From contig NZ_CP163435.1 of assembly GCF_041051975.1 (NCBI RefSeq), positions 4,774,001-4,838,000 of the forward strand: 64,000 bases of DNA. Direction: 5' to 3'. Made by a program: the position numbers and the translations under genes. Shown one piece after another: positions 40,295 to 49,091 of this stretch (within the stretch, counting starts at the first letter, position 1; each line of letters opens with the position of its first letter). The notes under the pieces were generated by a model that saw only the letters and a list, made by a program, of their open reading frames with translations, was not told where the DNA came from and did no database searches. Source of the DNA: Streptomyces sp. R21. GTDB lineage: Bacteria; Actinomycetota; Actinomycetes; Streptomycetales; Streptomycetaceae.

Positions 40295-41650
40295 ATGACC
40301 CCTCAGCCCAATCCCCAGGTCGGCGCCGCTGTGAAGGCCGCGGACCGTGCGCATGTGTTCCACTCCTGGTCCGCGCAGGAGCTCATCGACCCGCTCGCCG
40401 TCGCCGGCGCGGAGGGGTCGTACTTCTGGGACTACGAAGGCAAGCGGTATCTGGACTTCACCAGCGGGCTCGTCTTCACCAACATCGGGTACCAGCACCC
40501 GAAGGTCGTCGCCGCGATCCAGGAACAGGCCGCAACCCTGTCCACGTTCGCGCCCGCCTTCGCCGTCGAGGCCCGGTCGGAGGCGGCCCGGCTGATCGCC
40601 GAGCGGACCCCCGGCGACCTCGACAAGATCTTCTTCACCAACGGTGGCGCGGAGGCCGTCGAGAACGCCACCCGCATGGCCCGGCTGCACACCGGCCGCC
40701 CGAAGGTGCTCTCCGCCTACCGCTCGTACCACGGCGCCACCTCCACCGCGATCAACCTCACCGGTGACCCGCGGCGCTGGCCGAACGACAGCGGCGCGGC
40801 CGGGGTCGTGCACTTCTGGGCGCCCTTCCTGTACCGCTCGCCCTTCCATTCCGAGACTGAGCAGCAGGAGTCCGAGCGGGCGCTGCAGCACCTGGAAGAC
40901 ACCATCGTCTTCGAGGGGCCGGCCACCATCGCCGCGATCATCCTGGAGACCATTCCGGGGACCGCCGGGATCATGACGCCGCCGCCCGGATACCTCACCG
41001 GTGTCCGTGACATCTGCGACCGGTACGGGATCGTCCTCATCCTCGACGAGGTCATGGCCGGGTTCGGGCGGACCGGAAAGTGGTTCGCCGCCGACCACTA
41101 CGGCGTCGTACCGGACCTCATGACCTTCGCCAAGGGCGTGAACTCCGGCTACGTGCCCCTCGGCGGCGTCGCCATCTCCGGCGCGATCGCGGAGACGTTC
41201 GCCAAGCGGCCCTACCCCGGTGGTCTCACCTACTCCGGGCACCCGCTCGCCTGCGCGGCCGCCGTCGCCACCATCAACGTGATGGAGGAGGAGGACGTCG
41301 TCGGGCAGGCCGCGCGCATCGGCGAGAGCGTGATCGGTCCCGGGCTGCGGGAGCTGGCGTCCCGCCACCCGAGCGTGGGCGAGGTGCGGGGTACCGGTGT
41401 GTTCTGGGCGCTGGAGCTGGTGAAGGACCGGGAGACCCGGGAGCCGCTCGTCCCCTACAACGCCGCCGGGGCCGCCAACGCGCCGATGGCGGCGTTCGGA
41501 GCCGCGGCGAAGGCCCACGGACTGTGGCCCTTCATCAACATGAACCGCACCCACGTCGTGCCGCCCTGCAACGTCTCCGAGGCCGAGGCCAAGGAGGGGC
41601 TCTCCGCCCTGGACGCGGCGCTGTCCGTGGCGGACGAGCACACCGTGTGA
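40295..41650 (+). CDS. Class III PLP-dependent aminotransferase, 451 aa
   Basis: Fold type I motifs: LDFTSGLVFTNIGYQHP, TNGGAEAVENATRMAR, ILDEVMAGFGRTGKWFA (Asp and Glu for PLP) and the PLP-binding Lys in TFAKGVNSGYVPLGG. It moves an amino group between an omega-amino or similar donor and a keto acid; the annotation 'aspartate aminotransferase family' is common for such sequences but the substrate cannot be told. ATG 40295 is fixed by the -10 box. Soluble, PLP dimer. Downstream is an unrelated GntR operon. Confidence 0.88.
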   Translation: MTPQPNPQVGAAVKAADRAHVFHSWSAQELIDPLAVAGAEGSYFWDYEGKRYLDFTSGLVFTNIGYQHPKVVAAIQEQAATLSTFAPAFAVEARSEAARLIAERTPGDLDKIFFTNGGAEAVENATRMARLHTGRPKVLSAYRSYHGATSTAINLTGDPRRWPNDSGAAGVVHFWAPFLYRSPFHSETEQQESERALQHLEDTIVFEGPATIAAIILETIPGTAGIMTPPPGYLTGVRDICDRYGIVLILDEVMAGFGRTGKWFAADHYGVVPDLMTFAKGVNSGYVPLGGVAISGAIAETFAKRPYPGGLTYSGHPLACAAAVATINVMEEEDVVGQAARIGESVIGPGLRELASRHPSVGEVRGTGVFWALELVKDRETREPLVPYNAAGAANAPMAAFGAAAKAHGLWPFINMNRTHVVPPCNVSEAEAKEGLSALDAALSVADEHTV

Positions 41651-41663
41651 CGGGAGGGAGTTC

Positions 41664-41703
41664 TTTCGCCCCCTCCGCCCCTGCCCGACCCGTACCTGGG
41701 GGC
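41664..41703. repeat. Interspersed Streptomyces-type repeat, copy 1
   Basis: TTTCGCCCCCTCCGCCCCTG and the following 20 bases match 51461-51500 at 38 of 40 positions. The following AAACGCCGGACGGGCT (41751-41766) recurs as GACGCCGGACGGGCT (41818-41832). I recognise this as a common intergenic sequence in Streptomyces genomes from memory. Confidence 0.7.
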
Positions 41704-41715
41704 TGCCGCCCCCAG
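41696..41715 (+). terminator. Hairpin downstream of the aminotransferase
   Basis: CTGGGGGC (41696-41703) pairs with GCCCCCAG (41708-41715) around TGCC, 46 bp past the stop. Confidence 0.6.
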
Positions 41716-41869
41716 ACCCCCGCTTTCGCCCTGAACGGGCTCGTCCTCAAACGCCGGACGGGCTAAAGACCCCGCCCCAGCGGGTGGGTGGGGGATCGGG
41801 ACGGCGGGACCCGCCCTCGACGCCGGACGGGCTGACAGCCGCTCTCGGGAACCCCACCGCGTATGGTGA

Positions 41870-41905
41870 CGTGCTCGTAGATATAGGCAACTGCCTACGA
41901 ACACG
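41870..41905. promoter_or_regulatory. Nested palindrome, putative GntR operator
   Basis: CGTGCTCGTAG (41870-41880) and CTACGAACACG (41895-41905) match as an inverted repeat at 10 of 11 positions. Inside them, TAGGCA (41884-41889) and TGCCTA (41892-41897) form a second perfect palindrome. It lies 30 bp before the gntR start. Confidence 0.65.
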
Positions 41906-41935
41906 TATCCGTACGCGATGGGGGAGCGAGACACC

Positions 41936-42673
41936 ATGCCCGGCACCGGCGGCAATGGCGCCGTAACCCGTAGCACCCTGCGGCAGCAGATCGCGGACGC
42001 GCTCCGTGACGAGGTGCTGGCCGGCCGGCTCCAGCCGGGCCAGGAGTTCACGGTGAAGGAGATCGCCGAGCAGTACGGCGTCTCCGCGACACCCGTCCGC
42101 GAGGCCCTGGTCGACCTGTCGGCGCAGGGCCTCCTGGACTCCGTCCAGCACCGCGGCTTCCAGGTGCACGAGTACTCGCTCGCCGACTACCGCGAGATGA
42201 TCGAGGCCCGCAGCCTGGTCACCGACGGGATCTTCCGCAGCGCCCGGGCACAGCACCTGGAGGACCCCCGTACCGCGGCCGCCCTCGCCGGGGTCCGGCG
42301 CCGCGGCGAGGAGGCCCAGCGCGCGGCCTGCGCCGGCGACCTGAACATCCTCATCGGCTACGACCTCCGCTTCTGGCGCGAGCTCAGCGGCCTCTTCGGC
42401 AACTCCTACCTCTCCGACTTCCTGCACCGGCTGCGCGTGCAGTCCTGGGTCTGCGCGGTGCAGCACCTGCGCCGGGTGACCGACCTGAAGGGCCGGCTCT
42501 GGTCGCAGCACACGGAGCTGGTGGACGCGCTCGTGGAGCACGACGCGGACGGCGCGCACGCCATCGTGATCGACTACAACACGCACGCCCTCGCTCTCAT
42601 CGAGGACCTGGCCGCCGCCTCCGGAGCCGTGAAGTCCGGTGAATCCGCCGTAACCGATGGATCCACCGGATGA
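41936..42673 (+). CDS. GntR-family (FadR/FCD) transcriptional regulator, 245 aa
   Basis: Winged HTH at about 10-75 (LRQQIADALRDEVLAGRLQPG; ATPVREALVDLSAQGLLD; abridged) and FCD effector domain (DYREMIEARSLV, FHRLRVQSW-like helices and HTELVDALVEHDADGAHAIV). GGGGAG lies 9 nt before ATG 41936. It probably binds the nested palindrome just upstream. ATGA overlap with the glycosyltransferase gene indicates an operon. Confidence 0.85.
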   Translation: MPGTGGNGAVTRSTLRQQIADALRDEVLAGRLQPGQEFTVKEIAEQYGVSATPVREALVDLSAQGLLDSVQHRGFQVHEYSLADYREMIEARSLVTDGIFRSARAQHLEDPRTAAALAGVRRRGEEAQRAACAGDLNILIGYDLRFWRELSGLFGNSYLSDFLHRLRVQSWVCAVQHLRRVTDLKGRLWSQHTELVDALVEHDADGAHAIVIDYNTHALALIEDLAAASGAVKSGESAVTDGSTG

Positions 42674-45123
42674 GCGCGACCGCCACTTCCGACGTCATAG
42701 AGGACATGCCGGCCACCGCCGTCGACCTGACGGTCGTCGTTCCCGCGTACAACGAGGAGAAGCGCCTCGGCCCGACGTTGGAGGCGATCACCGGATACCT
42801 CCGCGACACCGAGACCGACTGGGAGCTGATCGTCGTCGACGACGGCTCCACGGACGGCACCCGCGACGTCGTCACCGCCGCGTCCGCACTCGACCCGCGC
42901 ATCCAGCTCGTCACCAGCCCCCGCAACCGCGGCAAGGGCCACGCCCTGCGCCTGGGCGTCTGCGCCTCCTACGGCCGCCGGGTGCTGGTCACCGACGCCG
43001 ACCTGGCCGCGCCGATCGAGGAGCTGGAGCGGCTCGACAAGGCGCTGGCGGACGGGCAGGCGGCGGCGATCGGCTCGCGGGCGACCGCGGGCGCGTCGAT
43101 AGAGGCGCGCCAGCACCGGCTGCGCGAGTTCCTCGGCCGCGCCGGGAACTTCCTGATACGCAGCGTCGCGGTGCCCGGCATACGCGACACCCAGTGCGGC
43201 TTCAAGCTCTTCGACGGCGACCGCGCCCGCGAGGCGTTCGCCGCTTCCCGGCTCAACGGCTGGGGCATAGACGTCGAGGTCCTCCAGCACTTCCGCCGCT
43301 CCGGCTGGCCGGTCGCCGAGGTCCCGGTCCGCTGGGCGCACCAGCCCGGCTCGAAGGTACGGCCCCTCGACTACGGCCGCGTCCTCGCCGAACTGACCCT
43401 CCTCAAGATCCGCTCCGTACGCCCCGCCGACGTCCTCGCGGCCACCCTCTTCCTGCTCATGGCCGTGGCCCTCTACTCCGGCCGCTGGGCGGGCCCCGGC
43501 CACCGCTACCTCCCCGACTCCCTCCAGGACCAGAACCAGTGGGAGTGGTTCTTCGCGGTGACCGCGGACAACGTCCGCCATCTGCACAACCCCCTCTTCA
43601 CCACCCTCCAGGGCTTCCCCGACGGCGTGAACCTCATGGCCAACACGGTCATGCTGGGCCTGTCGGTGCCCTTCGCGCCGATCACGCTGCTGTTCGGCCC
43701 GGCGATCTCCCTCACGCTGGTGATGACGCTGGGCCTGGCCGCGACGGCCGCCGCCTGGTACTGGCTGATCGTGAAGAGGGTCGTACGGCACCGGGTCGCC
43801 GCCTTCTTCGGCGCGGCGCTGGCGGCGTTCGCTCCCCCGATGGTCAGCCACGCCAACGCGCACCCGAACTTCATGATCCTGTTCATGGTCCCGCTGATCA
43901 TCGACCGGGCGCTGCGACTGTGCGCGGGCACCCGGGTCGTACGCGACGGGATCGTGCTCGGGCTGATGGCGGCGTACCAGGTCTTCCTCGGCGAGGAGCC
44001 GCTGCTGCTCGCCTCGATGGGCATGGGGCTCTTCGCGCTCGGCTACGGCGTCGTCCGCAGGGATGTCGCGAAGGAGTCCTGGCGCCCGCTCCTGAACGGC
44101 CTGGCGATCGCCGGAGCCGTCTGCCTCCCTCTCATCCTCCTCCCGCTGTACTGGCAGTTCGCCGGGCCGCAGAGCTACAAGAGCGTGCTGCACGGCGACA
44201 ACGCGGGCAACAGCCCGCTCGCCCTCCTCTCCTTCGCCGAGCGCTCACTGGTCGCCGGAAACGCGGAGACGGCGAACGCGCTCTCCCTCAACCCCACCGA
44301 GCAGAACGCCTTCTACGGCTGGCCGCTCGCCGTGTTCGCCTTCGCGGTCGTCATACGGCTCTGGGAGCAGGCCCTCGTCAAGGCGCTCGCCTTCACCACG
44401 CTCGCGGCGGCCGTCCTCTCGCTCGGCCCCAGGTTCCGCATCCCGCTGACGGACGCGGTGCTGCCCGGCCCCTGGGCCCTGCTCGCGCACAAGCCGCTCT
44501 TCGAGTCGGTGATCGAGGGGCGGGTCGCGATGATCTGCGCGCCCGCGCTGGGCATGCTCGTCGCGATCGCGATCGAACGCCTGGGCAGGGTGCGGGGTCT
44601 CGGCACGCAGTACGTCGGCTTCGTCGCCGTCGCGGCCGCGCTGATCCCGCTCGTGCCCGCGCCGCTCAAGACCGTGGACCGGGTTGACGTGCCCGCCTTC
44701 ATCGCCGACGGGACGTGGCAGACGTACATCGGCGAGGGCGAGTCGCTCGTTCCGGTGCCGCTGCCCGACCCCGGCAACGCGGAGGCGCTGCACTGGCAGA
44801 CGGCGGCGAACCTGGGCTTCCGCCTCCCCGGCGGCTACTTCAACGGCCCCTACGGCAAGGACCGCATCGGCATCTACGGCGCCGCGCCCCGCTTCACCTC
44901 CAACCTCCTGCGCGACATCCGCTACACCGGCCGGGCCCCGGTCATCGGCAAGAACTGGCAGGCCCAGGCGAAGCGCGACTTCGCCTTCTGGAAGGCGGGC
45001 GCCCTGGTACTGGCGCCGGGGGCCAACGACACACTGCTGCGCAGAAGCGTCGACAAGTTGGTGGGGCGGCCCGGGAAGTGGGTGGACGGGGTGTGGGTAT
45101 GGGACCTGCACACGGGGAACTGA
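42670..45123 (+). CDS. GT2 dolichyl-phosphate-type glycosyltransferase fused to a large membrane domain, 817 aa
   Basis: GT-A domain about 15-250: LTVVVPAYNEEKRLGPTL, VVDDGSTDGT, TDADLAAPIEEL (metal-binding DxD region) and a GIRDTQCGFKLFD motif typical of DPM1/GtrB-like enzymes that make polyprenyl-phosphate sugars. Residues about 255-640 contain about 10 membrane segments resembling GT-C/DUF-type transferases (LFLLMAVALYSG; VSHANAHPNFMILFMVPLII). A soluble C-terminal domain (about 660-817) follows. One protein may both make and use the lipid-linked sugar. Coupled with gntR. Confidence 0.82.
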   Translation: MSATATSDVIEDMPATAVDLTVVVPAYNEEKRLGPTLEAITGYLRDTETDWELIVVDDGSTDGTRDVVTAASALDPRIQLVTSPRNRGKGHALRLGVCASYGRRVLVTDADLAAPIEELERLDKALADGQAAAIGSRATAGASIEARQHRLREFLGRAGNFLIRSVAVPGIRDTQCGFKLFDGDRAREAFAASRLNGWGIDVEVLQHFRRSGWPVAEVPVRWAHQPGSKVRPLDYGRVLAELTLLKIRSVRPADVLAATLFLLMAVALYSGRWAGPGHRYLPDSLQDQNQWEWFFAVTADNVRHLHNPLFTTLQGFPDGVNLMANTVMLGLSVPFAPITLLFGPAISLTLVMTLGLAATAAAWYWLIVKRVVRHRVAAFFGAALAAFAPPMVSHANAHPNFMILFMVPLIIDRALRLCAGTRVVRDGIVLGLMAAYQVFLGEEPLLLASMGMGLFALGYGVVRRDVAKESWRPLLNGLAIAGAVCLPLILLPLYWQFAGPQSYKSVLHGDNAGNSPLALLSFAERSLVAGNAETANALSLNPTEQNAFYGWPLAVFAFAVVIRLWEQALVKALAFTTLAAAVLSLGPRFRIPLTDAVLPGPWALLAHKPLFESVIEGRVAMICAPALGMLVAIAIERLGRVRGLGTQYVGFVAVAAALIPLVPAPLKTVDRVDVPAFIADGTWQTYIGEGESLVPVPLPDPGNAEALHWQTAANLGFRLPGGYFNGPYGKDRIGIYGAAPRFTSNLLRDIRYTGRAPVIGKNWQAQAKRDFAFWKAGALVLAPGANDTLLRRSVDKLVGRPGKWVDGVWVWDLHTGN

Positions 45124-45255
45124 GGGCGTAGAGCCGAAGCACCACGCGTGGCGTACGAGCCGAAACCGAGCGCATCCCGAGGGGGACGGGAGGCGCTCCT
45201 CACGCATTACGCTGCCCTGACCAAATGCGCTATCCAGAGCTAGAGGAGCTGACAG

Positions 45256-45906
45256 TTGGCCTGTGACCTGTGGCTGGTCCCGCTCGTCGACGTGTTGTGC
45301 CACACCCCGGACAACCCGTTCGCCGACGAACTCGCGCTCTACAACAAGGCGCTGGCCGAAGCCGGGCTACCGCCCGTGCCGGTGTACCAGTACATGCCGG
45401 GGCTGTCCGGCGAGGTCGCCCCGGTCGCGGGCTTCGACTACGACGCGCTGCACTTCCTGCGGCGGGCGTATCTGCTCCAGATGTGCGGGCTCGCGGTGAC
45501 GCCGGTGGACGAACTCGGCGGTGACTACGAGCAGTTGCTGGAGATGTTCGAGTCGAACGCCCAGCAGTCGCACCTGGTCTGGCACTACGACCACGCGGGC
45601 GCGTACGTCCCCGTGGACTTCCCGCATCCGCTCGCCAACGACGACCTCCTCGCGGGTGGCGGACCGTTGGGCTCCTCCCAGACGCTGCTGCGCGAACTCG
45701 AGTTCGTGGCCCCGTCGATCGGCATAGACCCGGCGAACCCGCCCGTGCCCCCGCAGCCCCCGGCGGCGCCCACGGCCCTGGAGGAACCGGCGGCTCCCGC
45801 CCCGTACGACGCGAGCCCGTTCGCCCGCGAACGCCATGTCTGGCTGGGGCTGCACGCGGCGGCGACGCGGAGCCTCGCACAGGGGTCGATGATCATCTTC
45901 AGCTGA
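45256..45906 (+). CDS. Conserved hypothetical protein, 216 aa
   Basis: Unrecognised. TTG start with GAGGAG (45243-45248) 7 nt upstream. Sequence features: DVLCHTPDNPFADELALYNKA, LHFLRRAYLLQMCGLAV and FDYD; soluble, with a Pro/Ala-rich C-terminus. No known motif. Confidence 0.6.
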   Translation: MACDLWLVPLVDVLCHTPDNPFADELALYNKALAEAGLPPVPVYQYMPGLSGEVAPVAGFDYDALHFLRRAYLLQMCGLAVTPVDELGGDYEQLLEMFESNAQQSHLVWHYDHAGAYVPVDFPHPLANDDLLAGGGPLGSSQTLLRELEFVAPSIGIDPANPPVPPQPPAAPTALEEPAAPAPYDASPFARERHVWLGLHAAATRSLAQGSMIIFS

Positions 45907-45996
45907 GTCAGGCTGTACCCGCAGGCGGTCCGCACCCTCGGCGTTGCCACCGAGGACGCGGACCGCACCCCTCGCGGGCGCAACGGAAAAAGCCGA

Positions 45997-46057
45997 TGCC
46001 TACCTGCTGACGCCTGCCTGCCTGCCGACGCCTTACCTGCCGATGCCTACCTGCCGA
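45997..46057. repeat. Short minisatellite: four to five TCGGCAGGYARGC-like units
   Basis: On the - strand, units of 14-18 bp (TCGGCAGGTAGGCA, TCGGCAGGTAAGGCG, TCGGCAGGCAGGCAGGCG, TCAGCAGGTAGGCA) run from the stop codon of the gene at 46047 outward. The first unit includes codons for GR and the TAG, so the array grew from the end of that gene. Confidence 0.65.
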
Positions 46058-46340
46058 GCTCCGCGAGCCCCTTCTGCAGGTCTTCGAGGTTCATGATCGG
46101 GGCGACTTCGACCTTGGCGTTGAGCTGGCTGAAGAACGGCTCTCCGATGGGCGGCAGTTGGGAACTGTCCTGCATGTCGAAGACCAGGTACATGGTCCTG
46201 TCGCCCCCGGAAGGCCCGAAGTAGGCAGCCTCCGGCTTGATGCGGTCGAAGGTCTCCTTGAGGAGCCCCGGCATCTTGCCGCTCTGCAGGAATTCGTTGG
46301 CCTTCTCCGTGTCCAGGGTCGCCTTGAGCATCACGCGCAC
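46047..46340 (-). CDS. Hypothetical protein, 97 aa
   Basis: Small alpha/beta protein: VMLKATLDTEKANEFLQSG, YFGPSGGDRTMYLVFDMQD, IGEPFFSQLNAKVEVAPIMN. It resembles ferredoxin-like 'DUF3303-type' small proteins, low certainty. GTG 46340 is preferred since AGGAAG (46351-46356) is 9-10 nt away; GTG 46349 would abut the ribosome site. Confidence 0.7.
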   Translation of the reverse strand: MRVMLKATLDTEKANEFLQSGKMPGLLKETFDRIKPEAAYFGPSGGDRTMYLVFDMQDSSQLPPIGEPFFSQLNAKVEVAPIMNLEDLQKGLAELGR

Positions 46341-46436
46341 CGCACTCACCTTCCTCAGACCGACGCACGCACCCGTACACCCTCAGAGTAGGCCTGATAC
46401 GCGGCCTTCGCCCGGTTGGTGGTACGGCGGCCGGGC

Positions 46437-46442
46437 TAGCCT
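46437..46442 (+). promoter_or_regulatory. -10 box for leaderless NUDIX transcript
   Basis: TAGCCT, 6 nt, ATG 46449. Confidence 0.4.
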
Positions 46443-46448
46443 TCGGCC

Positions 46449-46955
46449 ATGCCCGGCCAAGAGACCTACTCCCGCCGGTCCGCCCGAGTCGTCCTGATCG
46501 ACGCGGCGGATCGCGTGCTGCTGCTCAAGATCCACGTCGATCCGGACACCCCCGGGCTCGGCCACAGCTGGTGGACGCCCGGCGGAGGCGTGGAGGACGG
46601 CGAGGAGTTGGCGGAGGCTGCCGCCCGCGAGCTGTGGGAGGAGGTCGGACTGTCCGTCGCGCCGGGCGCCCTCATGCCGCAGGTCGCCGAAACGTCCGGG
46701 TATGCCGATCTCGGGTGGGCCGAGGGGCTGTTCCAGGACACCTTCTTCCACTACCGGGTCGCCACCCATCAGGTCGACATCGGCGGCCAGAACGCGCACG
46801 AGCTCAGGTACCACGCGGGGCACCACTGGTGGACCCTGGACGAGCTCGCGGCGACCGACGACACCATCCGCCCGCGCGGCCTGCACGGCCTGGCGGCCGA
46901 CCTGATCGCCGGCCGCACACCCGCTGAGCCGATCCGGCTCCCCTGGCACCACTGA
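46449..46955 (+). CDS. NUDIX hydrolase, 168 aa
   Basis: NUDIX box complete: GGGVEDGEELAEAAAREL followed by WEEVGL (G-x5-E-x7-R-E-x2-E-E-x-G). It hydrolyses a nucleoside diphosphate-X compound using Mg ions; the substrate is not readable. Two Trp-rich strands (HSWWTPGG, HHWWTLDEL) belong to the fold. No signal peptide. Convergent with the nucleotidase gene (14 bp apart). Confidence 0.92.
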   Translation: MPGQETYSRRSARVVLIDAADRVLLLKIHVDPDTPGLGHSWWTPGGGVEDGEELAEAAARELWEEVGLSVAPGALMPQVAETSGYADLGWAEGLFQDTFFHYRVATHQVDIGGQNAHELRYHAGHHWWTLDELAATDDTIRPRGLHGLAADLIAGRTPAEPIRLPWHH

Positions 46956-46969
46956 CGGGGCCGAACCCC

Positions 46970-48787
46970 CTAGAAGACCGGCGTGCCGTCCTGCGTCAGC
47001 TTCCAGTTGGCGGCTGCGAAGTCCGCCGGGTCCAGGGTGCCCTTGGACGTCACGTAGTCGATCATCAGTTGGCGGATCTGGTCCGTCGAGCTGTAGGCGA
47101 TGTCGGCGGAGGCGATGTGCGGGTAGCCGCTGCCGCCGTTGGCGCGGTAGTTGTTGACGGCGACGACGAAGACCTGGTCGGCCGTGACGGCCGCGCCCTT
47201 GTAGGAGAGGTTCTTGATGCGGGAGCCCTCCGGCTGCGCGATGTCGATGTCGTAGTCGACGCCCGCGGCCGTGTCGTACATGTAGTCCCAGAAGCTGTTG
47301 GCGTTCGTCACGGTCGCCGTGTCGACCTTCGTGCCGGACGGGACCTGGTGGTAGTACTTCGCCGCGTACTCCAGGTAGTCCTTGAGCTGGGCGCCGGTGA
47401 GCTTCTTGCCGTACAGGGTGTTGTCGTAGATGTAGAGGCCCGCGACGTCGCGGATCGTGACGTCGCCCTGCGGGATGTCGGCGGTGCGGCTGAAGGGCGC
47501 GGCGACGGAGATCAGCGGGAGCGCGGCGTCGGCCGTGGAGAGGCCGGCGGCGACCGCCTTCGCCTGGACCAGGTGGATGAAGTCCATGATCGGCACGTCC
47601 TTCCAGCAGGACTCGGCGGCGGAGAGGTCCGCCGTGCAGGTGCCCACCGGTGTGTTGACGTACTTCACGACCAGGTCGTGGTCGGCCTTGAGGAGCCCCG
47701 TGATCTCCGCGTCCTCGTCGACCGTGTTGCTGTTGAGGGTCTGCGCCTTGGTGCTCGTCACCTTCCACTGCCCGTGGACGAGTTCGAGCTCGAAGTCGAA
47801 GACGGTCAGGCGCATGCCGTAGCAGTACGGCTCGGAGAGGACGACGTCCTTGCCGGTCTCCTTGTTGGTCACCGTGTAGGAGGAGACCTCGGTGTGCGTG
47901 TGACCGACCAGGATCGCGTCGATGCCGGGGACCTGCTCGGCGACGAGGTTCGACGCGTTCTCGACGTACGGGAGTTCACTGCCGTACGACGAACTGCCGT
48001 CCAGGCCCGAGTGATCGGTGAGGAAGACGACGTCGCAGCCGAGGGCGCGCAGCCGCGGAACGTACTTCTTCGCCTGCTCGACGAGGCCCGGGAACACCAT
48101 CTTCCCGGCGACGTTGTCCTTGTCCCACAGGGCGATTCCGGGGTTCGTCAGACCGAGGATGCCGACCTTGATGTCGGGGGCGCCGGGCACACAGATCCGC
48201 TTCACCGTGTACGGGTGGAAGGCGGGGCGGAGCGTCTTCGCGTCGAGGGCGTTGGCACCCAGGAGGGGGAAGTGGCACTGGCTCTCGAACTTGCGGAGCG
48301 TGTCGATGCCGTAGTTGAACTCGTGGTTGCCGAGCGCGGCGGCGTCGTACTTCATGGCGTTCATCGCGACCGCCATGGGGTGCTTCGGGCCCTTGTGGCC
48401 GTCGGTTCCCGTGATGGGGTCGACCTTCGCGTAGTAGTACGCGAGGGACGTGCCCTGGATGATGTCGCCCGCGTCGACAAGGAGTACGCGGTGCTCGCCC
48501 TTGGCGGCGCGCTGCTGCTTGATGAGCGTGGCGACGCGGGCGACCCCCACGGAGTTGCCCTTGCTGTCCTTGTAGGCGGCGTCCGTGTAGTAGTCCCAGT
48601 CGAAGACATGACTGTGCAGGTCCGTGGTGCCCAGGATGGAGAACGACCAGGTGCGGGGCGTGTGTTCGGGCTTACGGTCGGCGGCCTGCGCGGGCGCGGC
48701 GCCAACGGCTCCCGCCGCGACGACGGCCGCACCGGTGACGGCCGACTTCTTCACGAACTCCCGGCGGTCCATGGGGTTGACGGGCAT
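46970..48787 (-). CDS. Tat-exported 5'-nucleotidase / metallophosphoesterase, 605 aa
   Basis: Twin-arginine signal MDRREFVKKSAVTGAAVVAA, Ala-rich region, cleavage near AQAA. Metallophosphatase motifs: ILGTTDLHSH, DAGDIIQG, GNHEFNYG, GHTHTE. The C-terminal nucleotidase substrate domain has FWDYMYDTAAGVDYDID. Together these indicate a UshA/YfkN-type enzyme that dephosphorylates external nucleotides or cyclic nucleotides for phosphate and nucleoside recovery. ATG 48787 has AGGAGA upstream; the longer frame has no ribosome site. Confidence 0.92.
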   Translation of the reverse strand: MPVNPMDRREFVKKSAVTGAAVVAAGAVGAAPAQAADRKPEHTPRTWSFSILGTTDLHSHVFDWDYYTDAAYKDSKGNSVGVARVATLIKQQRAAKGEHRVLLVDAGDIIQGTSLAYYYAKVDPITGTDGHKGPKHPMAVAMNAMKYDAAALGNHEFNYGIDTLRKFESQCHFPLLGANALDAKTLRPAFHPYTVKRICVPGAPDIKVGILGLTNPGIALWDKDNVAGKMVFPGLVEQAKKYVPRLRALGCDVVFLTDHSGLDGSSSYGSELPYVENASNLVAEQVPGIDAILVGHTHTEVSSYTVTNKETGKDVVLSEPYCYGMRLTVFDFELELVHGQWKVTSTKAQTLNSNTVDEDAEITGLLKADHDLVVKYVNTPVGTCTADLSAAESCWKDVPIMDFIHLVQAKAVAAGLSTADAALPLISVAAPFSRTADIPQGDVTIRDVAGLYIYDNTLYGKKLTGAQLKDYLEYAAKYYHQVPSGTKVDTATVTNANSFWDYMYDTAAGVDYDIDIAQPEGSRIKNLSYKGAAVTADQVFVVAVNNYRANGGSGYPHIASADIAYSSTDQIRQLMIDYVTSKGTLDPADFAAANWKLTQDGTPVF

Positions 48788-49033
48788 ACGGGTCTCCTGG
48801 GACTGGGGGCTTCGCGGGCGATGGGTGAGCCGTGCGGGGACTACACGCGTAGATAGTCGTCGCGACCGGCATGGACCGGAACCAGGATTCGGCCATGTCC
48901 GGGTCAAGGATGGGCATGACGGCACCCGTGAGCCGTCAGCTCCCGCTATCGGCTTCGGCTTCGGCCTCGGAGTCCGGGCGCGTGGGCCGGACGGGTCCAT
49001 AGGTCCGAGGCAGCCCTGGAAAGGCCCCCGACG

Positions 49034-49077
49034 CGTGTGCGCCCCCGGGCGGCCGAAGCCGCCCGGGGGCGCACACG
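49034..49077 (-). terminator. 20-bp perfect-stem terminator of purA
   Basis: 49034-49053 (CGTGTGCGCCCCCGGGCGGC) pairs perfectly with 49058-49077 around the tetraloop CGAA. It is 15 nt beyond the purA stop. GC-rich without a T-run. Confidence 0.85.
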
Positions 49078-49091
49078 ACAGGTCCCGCGGC

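Noticed and set aside
47069..48856. 595-aa + strand frame
   Set aside because: Antisense to the Tat-exported nucleotidase; composition is Val/Gly/Arg-rich without motifs.
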